A DNA stretch of 64,000 nt from Mesorhizobium loti (GTDB lineage Bacteria; Pseudomonadota; Alphaproteobacteria; Rhizobiales; Rhizobiaceae), in the NCBI RefSeq assembly GCF_001510895.1, contig NZ_LPWA01000117.1, positions 1 to 64,000 of the forward strand, given 5' to 3'. Below the pieces are notes generated by a model. The model searched no databases, was not told the origin of the DNA, and saw only the letters and a list, made by a program, of their open reading frames with translations. The position numbers and the translations under genes are program-made. Below, piece by piece: positions 46,256-54,368 of this stretch. Numbering within the stretch: position 1 is the first letter of the stretch; each line of letters starts with the position of its first letter.

Positions 46256-47536
46256 TCAAAGACTCCAGTATTTTATCCTGTCGGGAATTTCATTGGGTTT
46301 GATAGCAGACTTGATGTCGAACAGCGTTCCACCTGGCCTGATCATCTGAAAAATACGGGACTTCTCGCCCTCCAGATATTCCTTGTGAGGAACCGCCAGA
46401 ACAAGCGCCTGCAAATCGTTTATCTCCTCAAGCGGCAGGATTGTTTCGCCATGGTCGCGTCGAGCGGTTTCGGCATCGGCAAGTGGGTCGTGGACTTTGG
46501 GGATAATTCCGAATTGCCTTAGTTCCCTGACCATGTCGAAAACGCGGCTGTTGCGCAAATCCGGCACGTCTTCCTTGAAGGTCAGCCCGAGAACGCCGAT
46601 CGAAGCTCCTTTGACTGGCATGTCCGAGCGGATCAGTTGCTTGACGACCTGTTGGGCAACAAAGGCTCCCATGCCGTCATTGATGCGACGGCCGGCGAGG
46701 ATGATCTGCGGATGGTACCCCTCAGCCTCCGCCTTGGCGGTCAGGTAGTAGGGATCCACGCTGATGCAGTGGCCACCCACGAAACCCGGCTTGAAGGGAA
46801 GAAAGTTCCATTTTGTCGATGCGGCATCAAGGACGTCCTGGGTCCGAATCTCAAGGCGCTCGAAGATCATTGCCAGTTCATTCATCAGTGCGATGTTCAG
46901 ATCGCGCTGGGTGTTCTCGATGACCTTCGCTGCCTCGGCCACCTTGATCGACTGGGCGCGGTAGACGCCGGCATCGATGATACGGCCGTAGATACCCGCC
47001 ACGCGTTCCAGTGTCTCGGCATTCTCGCCAGAGACGACTTTGACAATCCGTTGCAGCGAGTGTTCGCGATCGCCGGGGTTGGCTCGTTCAGGCGAATAGC
47101 CAAGTGCGAAATCGCGGGGATGCCGCAGACCGGAAATGCGCTCGATAATCGGCCCGCAGAAATCTTCGGTGACACCTGGATAGACCGTCGATTCGAAAAC
47201 GACGACGGCGCCCTTCTTTATCGCTCCCCCGACGAGTTCGGATGCCAGTTTCAAAGGAGCAAGGTCGGGAGCGCGGTTGACATCGATAGGGGTTGGTACG
47301 GAAACGATGAAGACGGTCGCGCCTTTCAACATCTCCCGGTCGGTCGTAAGCACGATCGACGATTCCTTGAGCGCCGTCGCGTCGACCTCTCCTGTGCGAT
47401 CGACGCCATCGCGCAGTTCATTGATCCGACGTTCGCTGATATCAAACGCAATCGTCCCCGGGAAAACCTTTCCAAACGCGACAGCTACCGGCAGGCCGAC
47501 ATATCCCAAGCCGATTACAGCGATGCGTTCCGACAT
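46256..47536 (-). CDS. tviB: UDP-N-acetylhexosamine 6-dehydrogenase (TviB/WbpO type)
   Basis: A 426-residue UDP-glucose/GDP-mannose dehydrogenase family enzyme that oxidises a UDP-N-acetylhexosamine to its uronic acid with two NAD. NAD motif RIAVIGLGYVGLPVAVAFG, SVPTPIDVNRAPDL, FESTVYPGVTEDFCGP, the KVIENTQRDLNIALMNELAM helix and the catalytic Cys in FVGGHCISVDPYYLT. The C-terminal lobe GVLGLTFKEDVPDLRNS is normal. These features fit TviB/WbpO better than plain UDP-glucose dehydrogenase. It precedes the 4-epimerase gene. The DNA upstream turns AT-rich, as is common in surface-polysaccharide regions. Confidence 0.87.
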   Translation of the reverse strand: MSERIAVIGLGYVGLPVAVAFGKVFPGTIAFDISERRINELRDGVDRTGEVDATALKESSIVLTTDREMLKGATVFIVSVPTPIDVNRAPDLAPLKLASELVGGAIKKGAVVVFESTVYPGVTEDFCGPIIERISGLRHPRDFALGYSPERANPGDREHSLQRIVKVVSGENAETLERVAGIYGRIIDAGVYRAQSIKVAEAAKVIENTQRDLNIALMNELAMIFERLEIRTQDVLDAASTKWNFLPFKPGFVGGHCISVDPYYLTAKAEAEGYHPQIILAGRRINDGMGAFVAQQVVKQLIRSDMPVKGASIGVLGLTFKEDVPDLRNSRVFDMVRELRQFGIIPKVHDPLADAETARRDHGETILPLEEINDLQALVLAVPHKEYLEGEKSRIFQMIRPGGTLFDIKSAIKPNEIPDRIKYWSL

Positions 47537-47663
47537 GCGCGGATTTCCTACGTCACATATGGGCCGAGGCGCTTGTATGGCAGGCGATGGGTCAATTCAA
47601 CGATGCGCCGTTGCGAAAGGTGATGTCTCCACTCAAAAACGGTTCGCGACCAATGCCTATACT

Positions 47664-47876
47664 TCACATCTGCCCATGACGATCGATGTTGTGGATAACA
47701 TGCGCCGGGGTTGGGTTTCGGGCTCCAAAAACCTGCAAAAGTGAATGGCGGAAGCGCTCAGCCTGGGGAATTGGACGCATGAACCGTATCGTCGTCATCG
47801 TGAGCGAACCGACGTCGCTTGCAACCACTCGAGGTGACCGACCACCATCGCCATAGAACGTTATAGTCTCGGACAT
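47664..47876 (-). CDS. Small hypothetical protein
   Basis: A 70-residue frame beginning MSETITFYGDGGRSPRVVAS. I keep it because a strong ribosome site AGGAG sits 6 nt before the ATG, in otherwise AT-rich DNA. No motif, signal peptide or membrane segment is evident and I do not recognise a family. It could be the 5' remnant of a longer gene. It lies in the 366-nt gap between the dehydrogenase and the membrane-protein gene. Confidence 0.35.
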   Translation of the reverse strand: MSETITFYGDGGRSPRVVASDVGSLTMTTIRFMRPIPQAERFRHSLLQVFGARNPTPAHVIHNIDRHGQM

Positions 47877-47902
47877 CTCTATCTCCTAGATAGAAGTTCA
47901 AC

Positions 47903-48346
47903 TTAACGAGATCTCGACGTAAAAAACCAATCCACGAACAATACATAACCAAACACAATCACGAATAGCGAGAATATCACCTCATGAATGTGCAGTTCTA
48001 TCACAGACATCTGTGCGGCATGGAATATTAAAGAGATAACAAAAATAAATATGCACATTCGTGAGTAATAATTCTTAGCGATTTTTCTTCTGGATGGAGA
48101 AAGGGTGACGCCTCCTTTCCACCGCTGAGACCGAACCTCATTGCTAATACGACGAAAATAAATGATAGATGCGACGTTGATAGCCGGAAATAGAACACAG
48201 ACGAGGAACAAGTTGGCAAACGATATATGAAATCCTGAATTATTATAGACTAATGCATACCAAAAACAGCAAGCCGTTACCGCCAATAAAAGCCCATAAA
48301 AATTGAGCCGGAGAAATCCAAATCGCGGAAAGCTGTAAAGGTACAC
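47903..48346 (-). CDS. Hypothetical four-span membrane protein in AT-rich DNA
   Basis: A 147-residue protein with about four hydrophobic spans (FYGLLLAVTACCFWYALVY; SFANLFLVCVLFPAINVASI; MCIFIFVISLIFHAAQM; EVIFSLFVIVFGYVLFVDWF) and basic loops. GTG start at 48346 with a weak purine-rich site. The base composition is much more AT-rich than its neighbours, suggesting transfer. I do not recognise the family; the place beside nucleotide-sugar genes fits a role in surface polysaccharide, but nothing in the sequence proves it. Confidence 0.5.
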   Translation of the reverse strand: MYLYSFPRFGFLRLNFYGLLLAVTACCFWYALVYNNSGFHISFANLFLVCVLFPAINVASIIYFRRISNEVRSQRWKGGVTLSPSRRKIAKNYYSRMCIFIFVISLIFHAAQMSVIELHIHEVIFSLFVIVFGYVLFVDWFFTSRSR

Positions 48347-48884
48347 GGCAAATCTCTAGAGCATATTTTCAAATCGAAGATTACTTTAACATCTTTTTAG
48401 CTTTTATTAGATCGTGTTCAATTTCTGACCCCGAACATCAAGCGCATGGCAACCTCTAACTTGTTATAAACATCCTGCGTTTCGTGGCTCCGAACGCAAA
48501 CGAGCGCGACATCGTCTGTTTACCTCCAGCCCACTCGTGCGAGATCGACTATGCCAGCTTGGCGCCGACACCATGAAACTCTGAGCAGTCCTGTGGGATT
48601 GCTACGATTATGCAGCACTTCCCCCGTAGTAAAAATTGGTAACATAGCCGTGATCGCCTGTTAAGACCTCGATGCTAACAAACCCCAAATATTTCTGAAG
48701 ATTATAGAAGTCTAATCTATTGGGGATTTGGGATGGTAGAGCTAGGCAAATACGCAGCCACTCACATTTTTGGGGACCTTGCGGCGAGGATTGCCGAGTC
48801 GATCGAATCTGCATCGAAACGCGATCGATTTGAGAGTGACCGTCAGCGCAGCGCGCCGGGCCTCCCCTTGCATGCCGCCAATCC
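48347..48884. other. AT-rich stretch with no recognised gene
   Basis: About 540 nt. The only frame with a plausible ribosome site (GGGGA 7 nt upstream) is a 55-codon plus-strand frame at 48733-48900 starting MVELGKYAATHIFGDLAARI, of unknown kind and overlapping the ArsR operator at its end. The rest looks like decayed or transferred DNA; I see no transposase or terminal inverted repeats. Confidence 0.4.
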
Positions 48885-48890
48885 GTGCGT

Positions 48891-48920
48891 TATATACTGA
48901 ACCATATGGTTCAGTATATA
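48891..48920. promoter_or_regulatory. Perfect 30-bp palindromic operator over the arsR-type start codon
   Basis: The sequence TATATACTGAACCAT is followed at once by its exact reverse complement, with the dyad centre at 48905/48906. The start codon ATG of the regulator is at 48906-48908, inside the operator. A dimeric ArsR repressor bound here would block both transcription and any leaderless start. Confidence 0.8.
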
Positions 48921-49268
48921 CGAGCCCGCCTCGATGCCTCGTTCGCCGCGCTCTCTGACGCCACCCGACGCGGCGTTCTGGAGCAGCTCGGACGTGCGGA
49001 CGCTTCGATCACGGACCTTGCCGAGAAGTTCCACATGACCCTCACGGGCATGAAGAAGCATGTCGGCGTCCTGGAGCAGGCGGGGCTCGTCACCACGCAG
49101 AAGGTCGGGCGCGTGCGGACCTGCAAGCTCGGCCTGCGCCGGCTGGAGGAAGAGGCGGCATGGATCGAGAGCTACCGCCAGCTCTGGGACGCACGCTTCG
49201 ACGAGTTGGACAAGGTTGTCGAGGAATTGAAACGGAAGGAGAAAGTCGATGGGCGAAAGAAGGGATAG
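48906..49268 (+). CDS. ArsR/SmtB-family winged-helix repressor
   Basis: A 120-residue DNA-binding protein of the non-metal ArsR group found with SRPBCC genes: MVQYIRARLDASFAALSDAT opens, then RRGVLEQLGRADASITDLAEKF and the recognition helix HMTLTGMKKHVGVLEQAGLV, with the wing VGRVRTCKLG. No Cys metal box is present, so it should not sense metals through classical sites. I chose the ATG at 48906, matching the usual family start; a GTG at 48885 is in frame. It overlaps the SRPBCC gene by 20 nt and likely represses both through the palindrome. Confidence 0.88.
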   Translation: MVQYIRARLDASFAALSDATRRGVLEQLGRADASITDLAEKFHMTLTGMKKHVGVLEQAGLVTTQKVGRVRTCKLGLRRLEEEAAWIESYRQLWDARFDELDKVVEELKRKEKVDGRKKG

Positions 49269-49767
49269 TGGGCCGACACCCATGAAGAACAGCACGACGG
49301 TGGAACGGAAGTCCGAGCGTGAGCTGGTCGTTACGCGAACCTTCGACGCCCCGGCGCGCATCGTGTTCGAGGCATGGACCAAGCCCGAGCTGTTCATGCG
49401 GTGGTGGGCACCGAAGTCGATGGGCGTGCCCCTCCTATCCTGCGAGATGGATGTTCGTACCGGGGGCAAATACCGTCTCGAGTTCGGACAGGATGCCTCG
49501 AACTCCTGGGCATTCTTCGGCAGGTACATCGAAGTGACACCGCACTCGCGCCTCGTCTGGACGAATGAGGAAAGCGATGACGGTGCCGTGACCACGGTGA
49601 CCTTCGAGGAAAAGGGGGGCAAGACGCTGCTGAAGTTCCACGAGCTCTATCCCTCGAAGGAAGCTCTCGACGAAGCCCTCGTCGGAATGGAGGGCGGGAT
49701 GCCCGAGCAGTTCGAGCAGTTGGACGAGCTTCTCGTCAGCCTGGGCGCGAGCGTGGGAGGGTCATGA
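49249..49767 (+). CDS. SRPBCC/AHSA1-family protein
   Basis: A 172-residue START/Bet v 1-like fold protein of the AHSA1 group. Features: ELVVTRTFDAPARIVFEAWT, FMRWWAPKSMGVPLLSCEMD, FGRYIEVTPHSRLVWTNEE, FEEKGGKTLLKFHELYPS and the C-terminal helix GMPEQFEQLDELL. The cavity probably binds a hydrophobic small molecule; no enzymatic residues can be named. The ATG at 49249 has GGAG 7 nt upstream within the arsR-type gene, so translation is coupled; an internal ATG at 49282 is possible. ArsR-AHSA1 pairs are common and probably respond to a xenobiotic or membrane stress. Confidence 0.85.
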   Translation: MGERRDSGPTPMKNSTTVERKSERELVVTRTFDAPARIVFEAWTKPELFMRWWAPKSMGVPLLSCEMDVRTGGKYRLEFGQDASNSWAFFGRYIEVTPHSRLVWTNEESDDGAVTTVTFEEKGGKTLLKFHELYPSKEALDEALVGMEGGMPEQFEQLDELLVSLGASVGGS

Positions 49768-49917
49768 AGTCGTCGATCTTGCGGTCGGCCTCGCGGCATC
49801 CGAACGCCAAGTTGACTGCCAGAGCGCTGCAGTTCACGTTCGGAATCACTTCTCGCGGGGTGGGCCGCCATCCGGCATCGAGCTTGAGGACGACCTGAGC
49901 GTGAGACGGAAGGCATT

Positions 49918-50861
49918 TTGAAGCAGCCCGCGAAAGCCGACCAGCAACATTCCATTGCCGCAGAACTGATTGCGGTGCTGGTCGCCGCAACTGCCGGTCA
50001 GCCGCGCGTCATGACCATCGAAAATGGCAAGGCCCTGCCCTCGGGCCCATTCGAGCTTGGACACCGGTCGCTGCAATCCGGTCTACGGGACTGGGTCGAA
50101 CAGCAGACTCGGCACCCCCTTGGCTACATAGAACAGCTATACACTTTCGCCGACCGAGACCGGGCAGCCGACGAGACGTACCGGGTGATTTCGATCAGTT
50201 ACCTCGCTCTGGCTCGCGAGGGACAGGCAGAGCCCGCCGACAAGGCGACCTGGCGCAACTGGTACGGCTATTTTCCCTGGGAAGATCACCGCGAAGGCAT
50301 CCCGCCCGCGTTGCCGGACGTAATCGTCCCGCGGCTGAACGCCTGGGCGAATGCCGCCGATAACAGCTCGATGTGCAGTGAGCGCCAGCAGCGAACAGCG
50401 ATCGCTTTCGGCCTCGACGGCCATGGCTGGAATGAAGAGCTGGTGCTGCAGCGCTACGAACTGCTTTATGAGGCGGCGCTCGTCGAGGAAGCACATCGTG
50501 GCCGGACCAAAAACCGACGCTGCCAGTTTTCGGCACGGCCATGGCGGCGGATCACCGCCGCATCCTGGCAACCGGCATCGCCAGGCTGCGCTCCAAGATC
50601 AAGTACCGCCCTGTCGTGTTCGAGCTGATGCCGCCTGTCTTCACCCTGCTTCAGCTGCAGCGGACCGTGGAAGCGCTCGCCGGGAGGCTGGTCCACAAGC
50701 CGAACTTCCGGCGCCTGATCGAGCAGCAGGAACTGGTCGAGGAGGCGGGAGAAACAACAGCCGACACTGTCGGACGACCAGCCAAGCTTTTCCGCTTCCG
50801 TCACGCCGTTCTCGACGAGAGAGCGGTGGCGGGAACGAAATTACCGCTGTCGCGGGCTTGA
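49918..50861 (+). pseudogene. nadQ: NadQ/NrtR-like NAD biosynthesis regulator, frameshifted as sequenced
   Basis: About 315 codons when repaired. The N-terminal part is Nudix-like (IAAELIAVLVAATAGQPRVM, SGPFELGHRSLQSGLRDWVE) but lacks a catalytic Nudix box, as in regulators that bind rather than cleave NAD metabolites. From about 50501 the frame shifts and continues as PDQKPTLPVFGTAMAADHRR, then a winged helix (RSKIKYRPVVFELMPPVFTL, QLQRTVEALAGRLVHKPNFRR) ending at 50861. One base is missing in CGTGGCCGG. The start is a TTG with GGAAGG upstream. It precedes nadABC, where such regulators act in Rhizobiales. Confidence 0.75.
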
Positions 50862-50915
50862 CATCCTTTATTCTCACAGTGAGTATATGCGTTAATTATA
50901 CTCATTTTGAGAATA
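50858..50915 (+). promoter_or_regulatory. nadA promoter with two NadQ-type operators
   Basis: A consensus -35 TTGACA (50858-50863) overlaps the nadQ stop codon. Downstream are two 19-bp dyads of the form TATWCTCA-N3-TGAGWATA: TATTCTCACAGTGAGTATA (50869-50887) and TATACTCATTTTGAGAATA (50897-50915), 28 bp centre to centre. They cover the expected -10 and start region, so bound protein would repress nadABC. Confidence 0.75.
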
Positions 50916-50927
50916 ATCGGAGGGCCA

Positions 50928-51902
50928 ATGCCCATTTCGCTGCCTGTCGCCGCATCGCTTTACGATCGTGTCCGGCGTGTGATCCCGCCGATCGAATGGC
51001 CGGCTTTCACTGACGACATCGACGCTATCCTGGCGCTGAAGCGCGAGCGCAACGCCCTCATCCTGGCGCACAACTACCAGACGCCGGAAATCTTCCACTG
51101 CGTCGCCGACATTGTCGGCGACAGCCTTGCGCTTGCCCGCAGGGCGATGTCGACCGAGGCGGATGTCATCGTGCTGGCCGGCGTGCATTTCATGGCCGAG
51201 ACGGCGAAGCTCCTCAATCCAGACAAGACGGTGCTTATTCCGGATCTCGGCGCGGGCTGCTCGCTGGCGGATTCGATCACGGCTTCGGACGTGCGTCTGA
51301 TGCGGCAGCGCTATCCGGGCGTACCGGTCGTGACCTACGTCAACACCTCCGCCGCCGTTAAAGCCGAGTCCGATATCTGCTGCACATCGGGCAATGCCCT
51401 GGCGGTGGTGGAATCGCTCGGCGCGCCGCGGGTGATCATGCTGCCCGACGAATATCTGGCGCAGAACATCGCGGCGCAGACAAAGATCGAGATCATAGCC
51501 TGGAAGGGGCACTGCGAAGTGCATGAGCGCTTCACGCCCGCCGACATACGCGAACTGCGAGAGGCGCATCCCGGCGTCACGGTGCTTGCCCATCCGGAGT
51601 GTCCGCCGGAGGTTGTCGCGGAAGCGGATTTTTCCGGCTCGACCGCCGCCATGTCGGATTATGTCGGAAAGAGGAAGCCGTCGCGCGTCGTGCTGATGAC
51701 GGAATGCTCGATGAGCGACAATGTCGCAGTCGACCATCCCGATGTCGAGTTCATCCGACCCTGCAATCTCTGCCCGCACATGAAGCGGATAACGCTCGCC
51801 AACATCCGCGTGGCGCTGGAGCAGAACCGTCATGCGGTGACCGTCGATGCGGAGATAGCTGGACGCGCGCGGCGGGCCGTCGAGCGGATGCTGGCGGTAT
51901 GA
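50928..51902 (+). CDS. nadA: Quinolinate synthase
   Basis: A 324-residue [4Fe-4S] enzyme that joins iminoaspartate and dihydroxyacetone phosphate into quinolinate, the first ring in NAD synthesis. LILAHNYQTPEIFHCVADIVGDS, then VLAGVHFMAETAK, the cluster Cys residues in ESDICCTSGNA, MTECSMSDN and RPCNLCPHMKR, and HPECPPEVV. I chose the ATG at 50928 (MPISLPVAASLYDRV) with GGAGG 5 nt upstream. It is under the two-operator promoter and overlaps nadB by ATGA. Confidence 0.95.
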   Translation: MPISLPVAASLYDRVRRVIPPIEWPAFTDDIDAILALKRERNALILAHNYQTPEIFHCVADIVGDSLALARRAMSTEADVIVLAGVHFMAETAKLLNPDKTVLIPDLGAGCSLADSITASDVRLMRQRYPGVPVVTYVNTSAAVKAESDICCTSGNALAVVESLGAPRVIMLPDEYLAQNIAAQTKIEIIAWKGHCEVHERFTPADIRELREAHPGVTVLAHPECPPEVVAEADFSGSTAAMSDYVGKRKPSRVVLMTECSMSDNVAVDHPDVEFIRPCNLCPHMKRITLANIRVALEQNRHAVTVDAEIAGRARRAVERMLAV

Positions 51903-53440
51903 GCACAGACATCCACGATCTAGCCGGCCGGCCGGTCATCATCGGCGGCGGCATAGCCGGGCTGATGACGGCACTTCATCTGGCGCCCGAACCGGTGCTT
52001 CTTCTGTCGCGCTCGCCGCTTGGCGCGGAGGCCTCGAGCGTGTGGGCACAAGGCGGGCTGGCAGCCGCGCTGGGCGGCGACGATGACCCGGCGCTCCATC
52101 TTGCCGACACGCTTGCCGCGGGCGACGGCCTTTGCGATCCGGAGGCTGTCCGACGCATCGTACACGCCGCGCCCGCCGCGATCGAGAATCTGGCGCGGCT
52201 CGGAGTTCGCTTCGATCGGACGCCCGAGGGAGCGCTGCGTCTGGGACTGGAGGCGGCGCACAGCCGCCGGCGCATCGTTCATGCCAGCGGCGACGGCAGC
52301 GGTCGCGAAGTGATGCGCGGACTTGCGGCCGCCGCGCGGTCGACGCCGACGATAACGGTCCTCGAGGGTGTCGAGGCACAGCGGCTGGCTGTAGAGGATG
52401 GCAGGATTGTCGGCGTGCAGGTGAGCTCAAGCACAGGTCCGCTGCTGCTTGCCACGGGCCGCGTCATCCTCGCCACGGGTGGGATCGGCGGCCTGTTTCA
52501 GGGCTCGACAAATCCACTTGGCAGCTTCGGCCAAGGCCTGGCGCTTGCTGCACGCGCCGGCGCCATTCTGGCCGACATGGAGTTCATCCAGTTCCACCCG
52601 ACTGCGCTCGACGGGCCGGGTCGTCCGATGTCTCTCGTCAGCGAAGCGGTTCGCGGCGAAGGGGCAATCATGGTCGACGAGACAGGTCGGCGCTTTCTCG
52701 AAGGCATCCCAGGCGCAGAGCTCGCGCCACGCGACATCGTTGCGCGCGCGGTCTGGAACCATCTTGCGGACGGCCACCGCGTCTTCCTCGACGCGCGCCA
52801 AAAGCCAGGCCCGGCATTCGCAAGGCATTTCCCAACAATCGCAGCAGCCTGCGGCAGGGCCGGCATCGATCCGGCGGTTGACCTTGTTCCCATCCGGCCG
52901 GCCCAGCACTATCACATGGGCGGCGTCGCCGTGGACCGCTCGGGTCGCACTTCGGTTCCGGGCCTTTGGGCCTGCGGAGAAGTCGCCTCGACCGGGCTGC
53001 ATGGCGCCAACCGACTCGCCAGCAACTCGCTGACCGAGGCCATCGTCTGCGCGCGGTGGGTTGCCGAGAGCGTGGCTGGTTCGTGCGGGCACCCTGGAAT
53101 ACGATTTGCGGCAACTGCCCAGCCCGAGCCCGACCCGAGGGCGGTGCGTCCACTCCTGTCGCGCGCCCTCGGCGTCACGCGGCATGGCGAAGCGTTGAAA
53201 GAGGCAGCTGGCGCCTTGCTGTCCCTGGCGCAGCGGAATGGTGCGGCATCCGATCCCGCCGTGGTCGGGTTGATGATCGCGATTGCGGCCTTGCAGCGCC
53301 AGGAAAGCCGGGGTGCTCATTTCCGCACCGACTTTCCCGGCCATGCAGCCGTCGCCCGGCGCTCCAGAATGACGCTCGACGCCGCCTTGGTGGCAGCGCG
53401 TGAGCTCCAACACGCCAAGAGGCTTGAAGAGGCCGGATGA
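51899..53440 (+). CDS. nadB: L-aspartate oxidase
   Basis: A 513-residue FAD enzyme that oxidises L-aspartate to iminoaspartate for NadA. FAD motif VIIGGGIAGLMTALHL; SSVWAQGGLAAALGGDDD; the flavin-contact stretch TGGIGGLFQGSTNPLGSFGQ; active-site residues in EFIQFHPTAL and AQHYHMGGVAVD; and CGEVASTGLHGANRLASNSL near the end. The start overlaps the nadA stop by ATGA. The N-terminus is slightly short of the E. coli protein, common in rhizobia. It overlaps nadC by 4 nt. Confidence 0.95.
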   Translation: MSTDIHDLAGRPVIIGGGIAGLMTALHLAPEPVLLLSRSPLGAEASSVWAQGGLAAALGGDDDPALHLADTLAAGDGLCDPEAVRRIVHAAPAAIENLARLGVRFDRTPEGALRLGLEAAHSRRRIVHASGDGSGREVMRGLAAAARSTPTITVLEGVEAQRLAVEDGRIVGVQVSSSTGPLLLATGRVILATGGIGGLFQGSTNPLGSFGQGLALAARAGAILADMEFIQFHPTALDGPGRPMSLVSEAVRGEGAIMVDETGRRFLEGIPGAELAPRDIVARAVWNHLADGHRVFLDARQKPGPAFARHFPTIAAACGRAGIDPAVDLVPIRPAQHYHMGGVAVDRSGRTSVPGLWACGEVASTGLHGANRLASNSLTEAIVCARWVAESVAGSCGHPGIRFAATAQPEPDPRAVRPLLSRALGVTRHGEALKEAAGALLSLAQRNGAASDPAVVGLMIAIAALQRQESRGAHFRTDFPGHAAVARRSRMTLDAALVAARELQHAKRLEEAG

Positions 53441-54294
53441 AAAACCTCTCGCCACTACCCACAATCATGTTCGAAGCGCTGGTACGGGCAGCTCTTCTTG
53501 AAGACCTCGGCCGGGCGGGTGACCTGACCGCGGACTCCATTGTTCCGAAGGACTGCCGAGCCACGACCGTCCTTGCGGCTCGTCAGAGCGGAACTGTCGC
53601 CGGGCTCAATGTTGCAAAGCTCGCGTTCCGGCTGCTCGACCAGGATGTGGATATGGTCGTGCACACGCCAGACGGCGGCGAAGTCGCGCAAGGTCAGGCC
53701 ATCGCATCGGTGAGCGGCCCGGCGCGGGCCATCCTGACGGCAGAACGCACGGCGCTCAATTTCCTGTGCCGTCTCAGCGGCATCGCCACGGCAACGGCAT
53801 CGATCGTGAATGCCGTTCGCGGGCACAAGGCGCAAATCCTCTGCACGCGCAAGACGACGCCCGGACTGCGCGCGCTCGAAAAATACGCCGTGCGCGCCGG
53901 CGGCGGCTCCAACCACCGTTTCGGTCTCGACGACGCGATCCTGATCAAGGACAACCATATCGCCATCGCCGGCGGCATTCGCCCGGCAATCGAGCGGGCG
54001 CGGGCCGGCGCCGGCCATCTCGTCAAGATCGAAGTCGAGGTCGACACGCTGGCGCAATTGGACGAAGCCTTGGCGCTTGCCCCGGATGCCGTCCTGCTCG
54101 ACAACATGTCGGTCGACGAACTGCGGCGGGCGGTTGGCATGGTCGCCGGCCGGGCGATCACCGAGGCGTCGGGCAGGGTAACATCCGCGTCAGCGCCGAC
54201 TATTGCCGCGACCGGCGTCGACCTGATTTCCGTCGGCTGGTTGACTCACAGCGCGCCGATCCTCGATATCGGGCTCGACTATCGGGAACTCTGA
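53437..54294 (+). CDS. nadC: Nicotinate-nucleotide pyrophosphorylase (carboxylating)
   Basis: A 285-residue quinolinate phosphoribosyltransferase that converts quinolinate and PRPP into nicotinate mononucleotide. Family motifs: ALLEDLGRAGDLTADSIVP, AERTALNFLCRLSGIATAT, the PRPP/quinolinate Arg-Lys set in TRKTTPGLRALEKYAVRAGG, NHRFGLDDAILIKDNHIA, and VEVDTLAQLDEAL with the C-terminal GVDLISVGWLTHSAP. It closes the nadABC cistron (ATGA overlap with nadB). bioB follows after 74 nt with no visible terminator, so the nad and bio genes may be one transcript. Confidence 0.95.
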   Translation: MKNLSPLPTIMFEALVRAALLEDLGRAGDLTADSIVPKDCRATTVLAARQSGTVAGLNVAKLAFRLLDQDVDMVVHTPDGGEVAQGQAIASVSGPARAILTAERTALNFLCRLSGIATATASIVNAVRGHKAQILCTRKTTPGLRALEKYAVRAGGGSNHRFGLDDAILIKDNHIAIAGGIRPAIERARAGAGHLVKIEVEVDTLAQLDEALALAPDAVLLDNMSVDELRRAVGMVAGRAITEASGRVTSASAPTIAATGVDLISVGWLTHSAPILDIGLDYREL

Positions 54295-54368
54295 TCGCGA
54301 CGCCTCTCGACGCGCTCCGCCCATTCCAAGGGAGAGCCCATGTCGCTACACTGCAAGGAACAACGGGA

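Noticed and set aside
49736..49990. A minus-strand 84-codon frame between the SRPBCC gene and nadQ
   Set aside because: It overlaps the nadQ start and SRPBCC end in antisense, and shows no motif or ribosome site.
54295..54368. A BioR-type operator before bioB
   Set aside because: I looked for a TTAT..ATAA dyad and found none, so I do not claim BioR control here.
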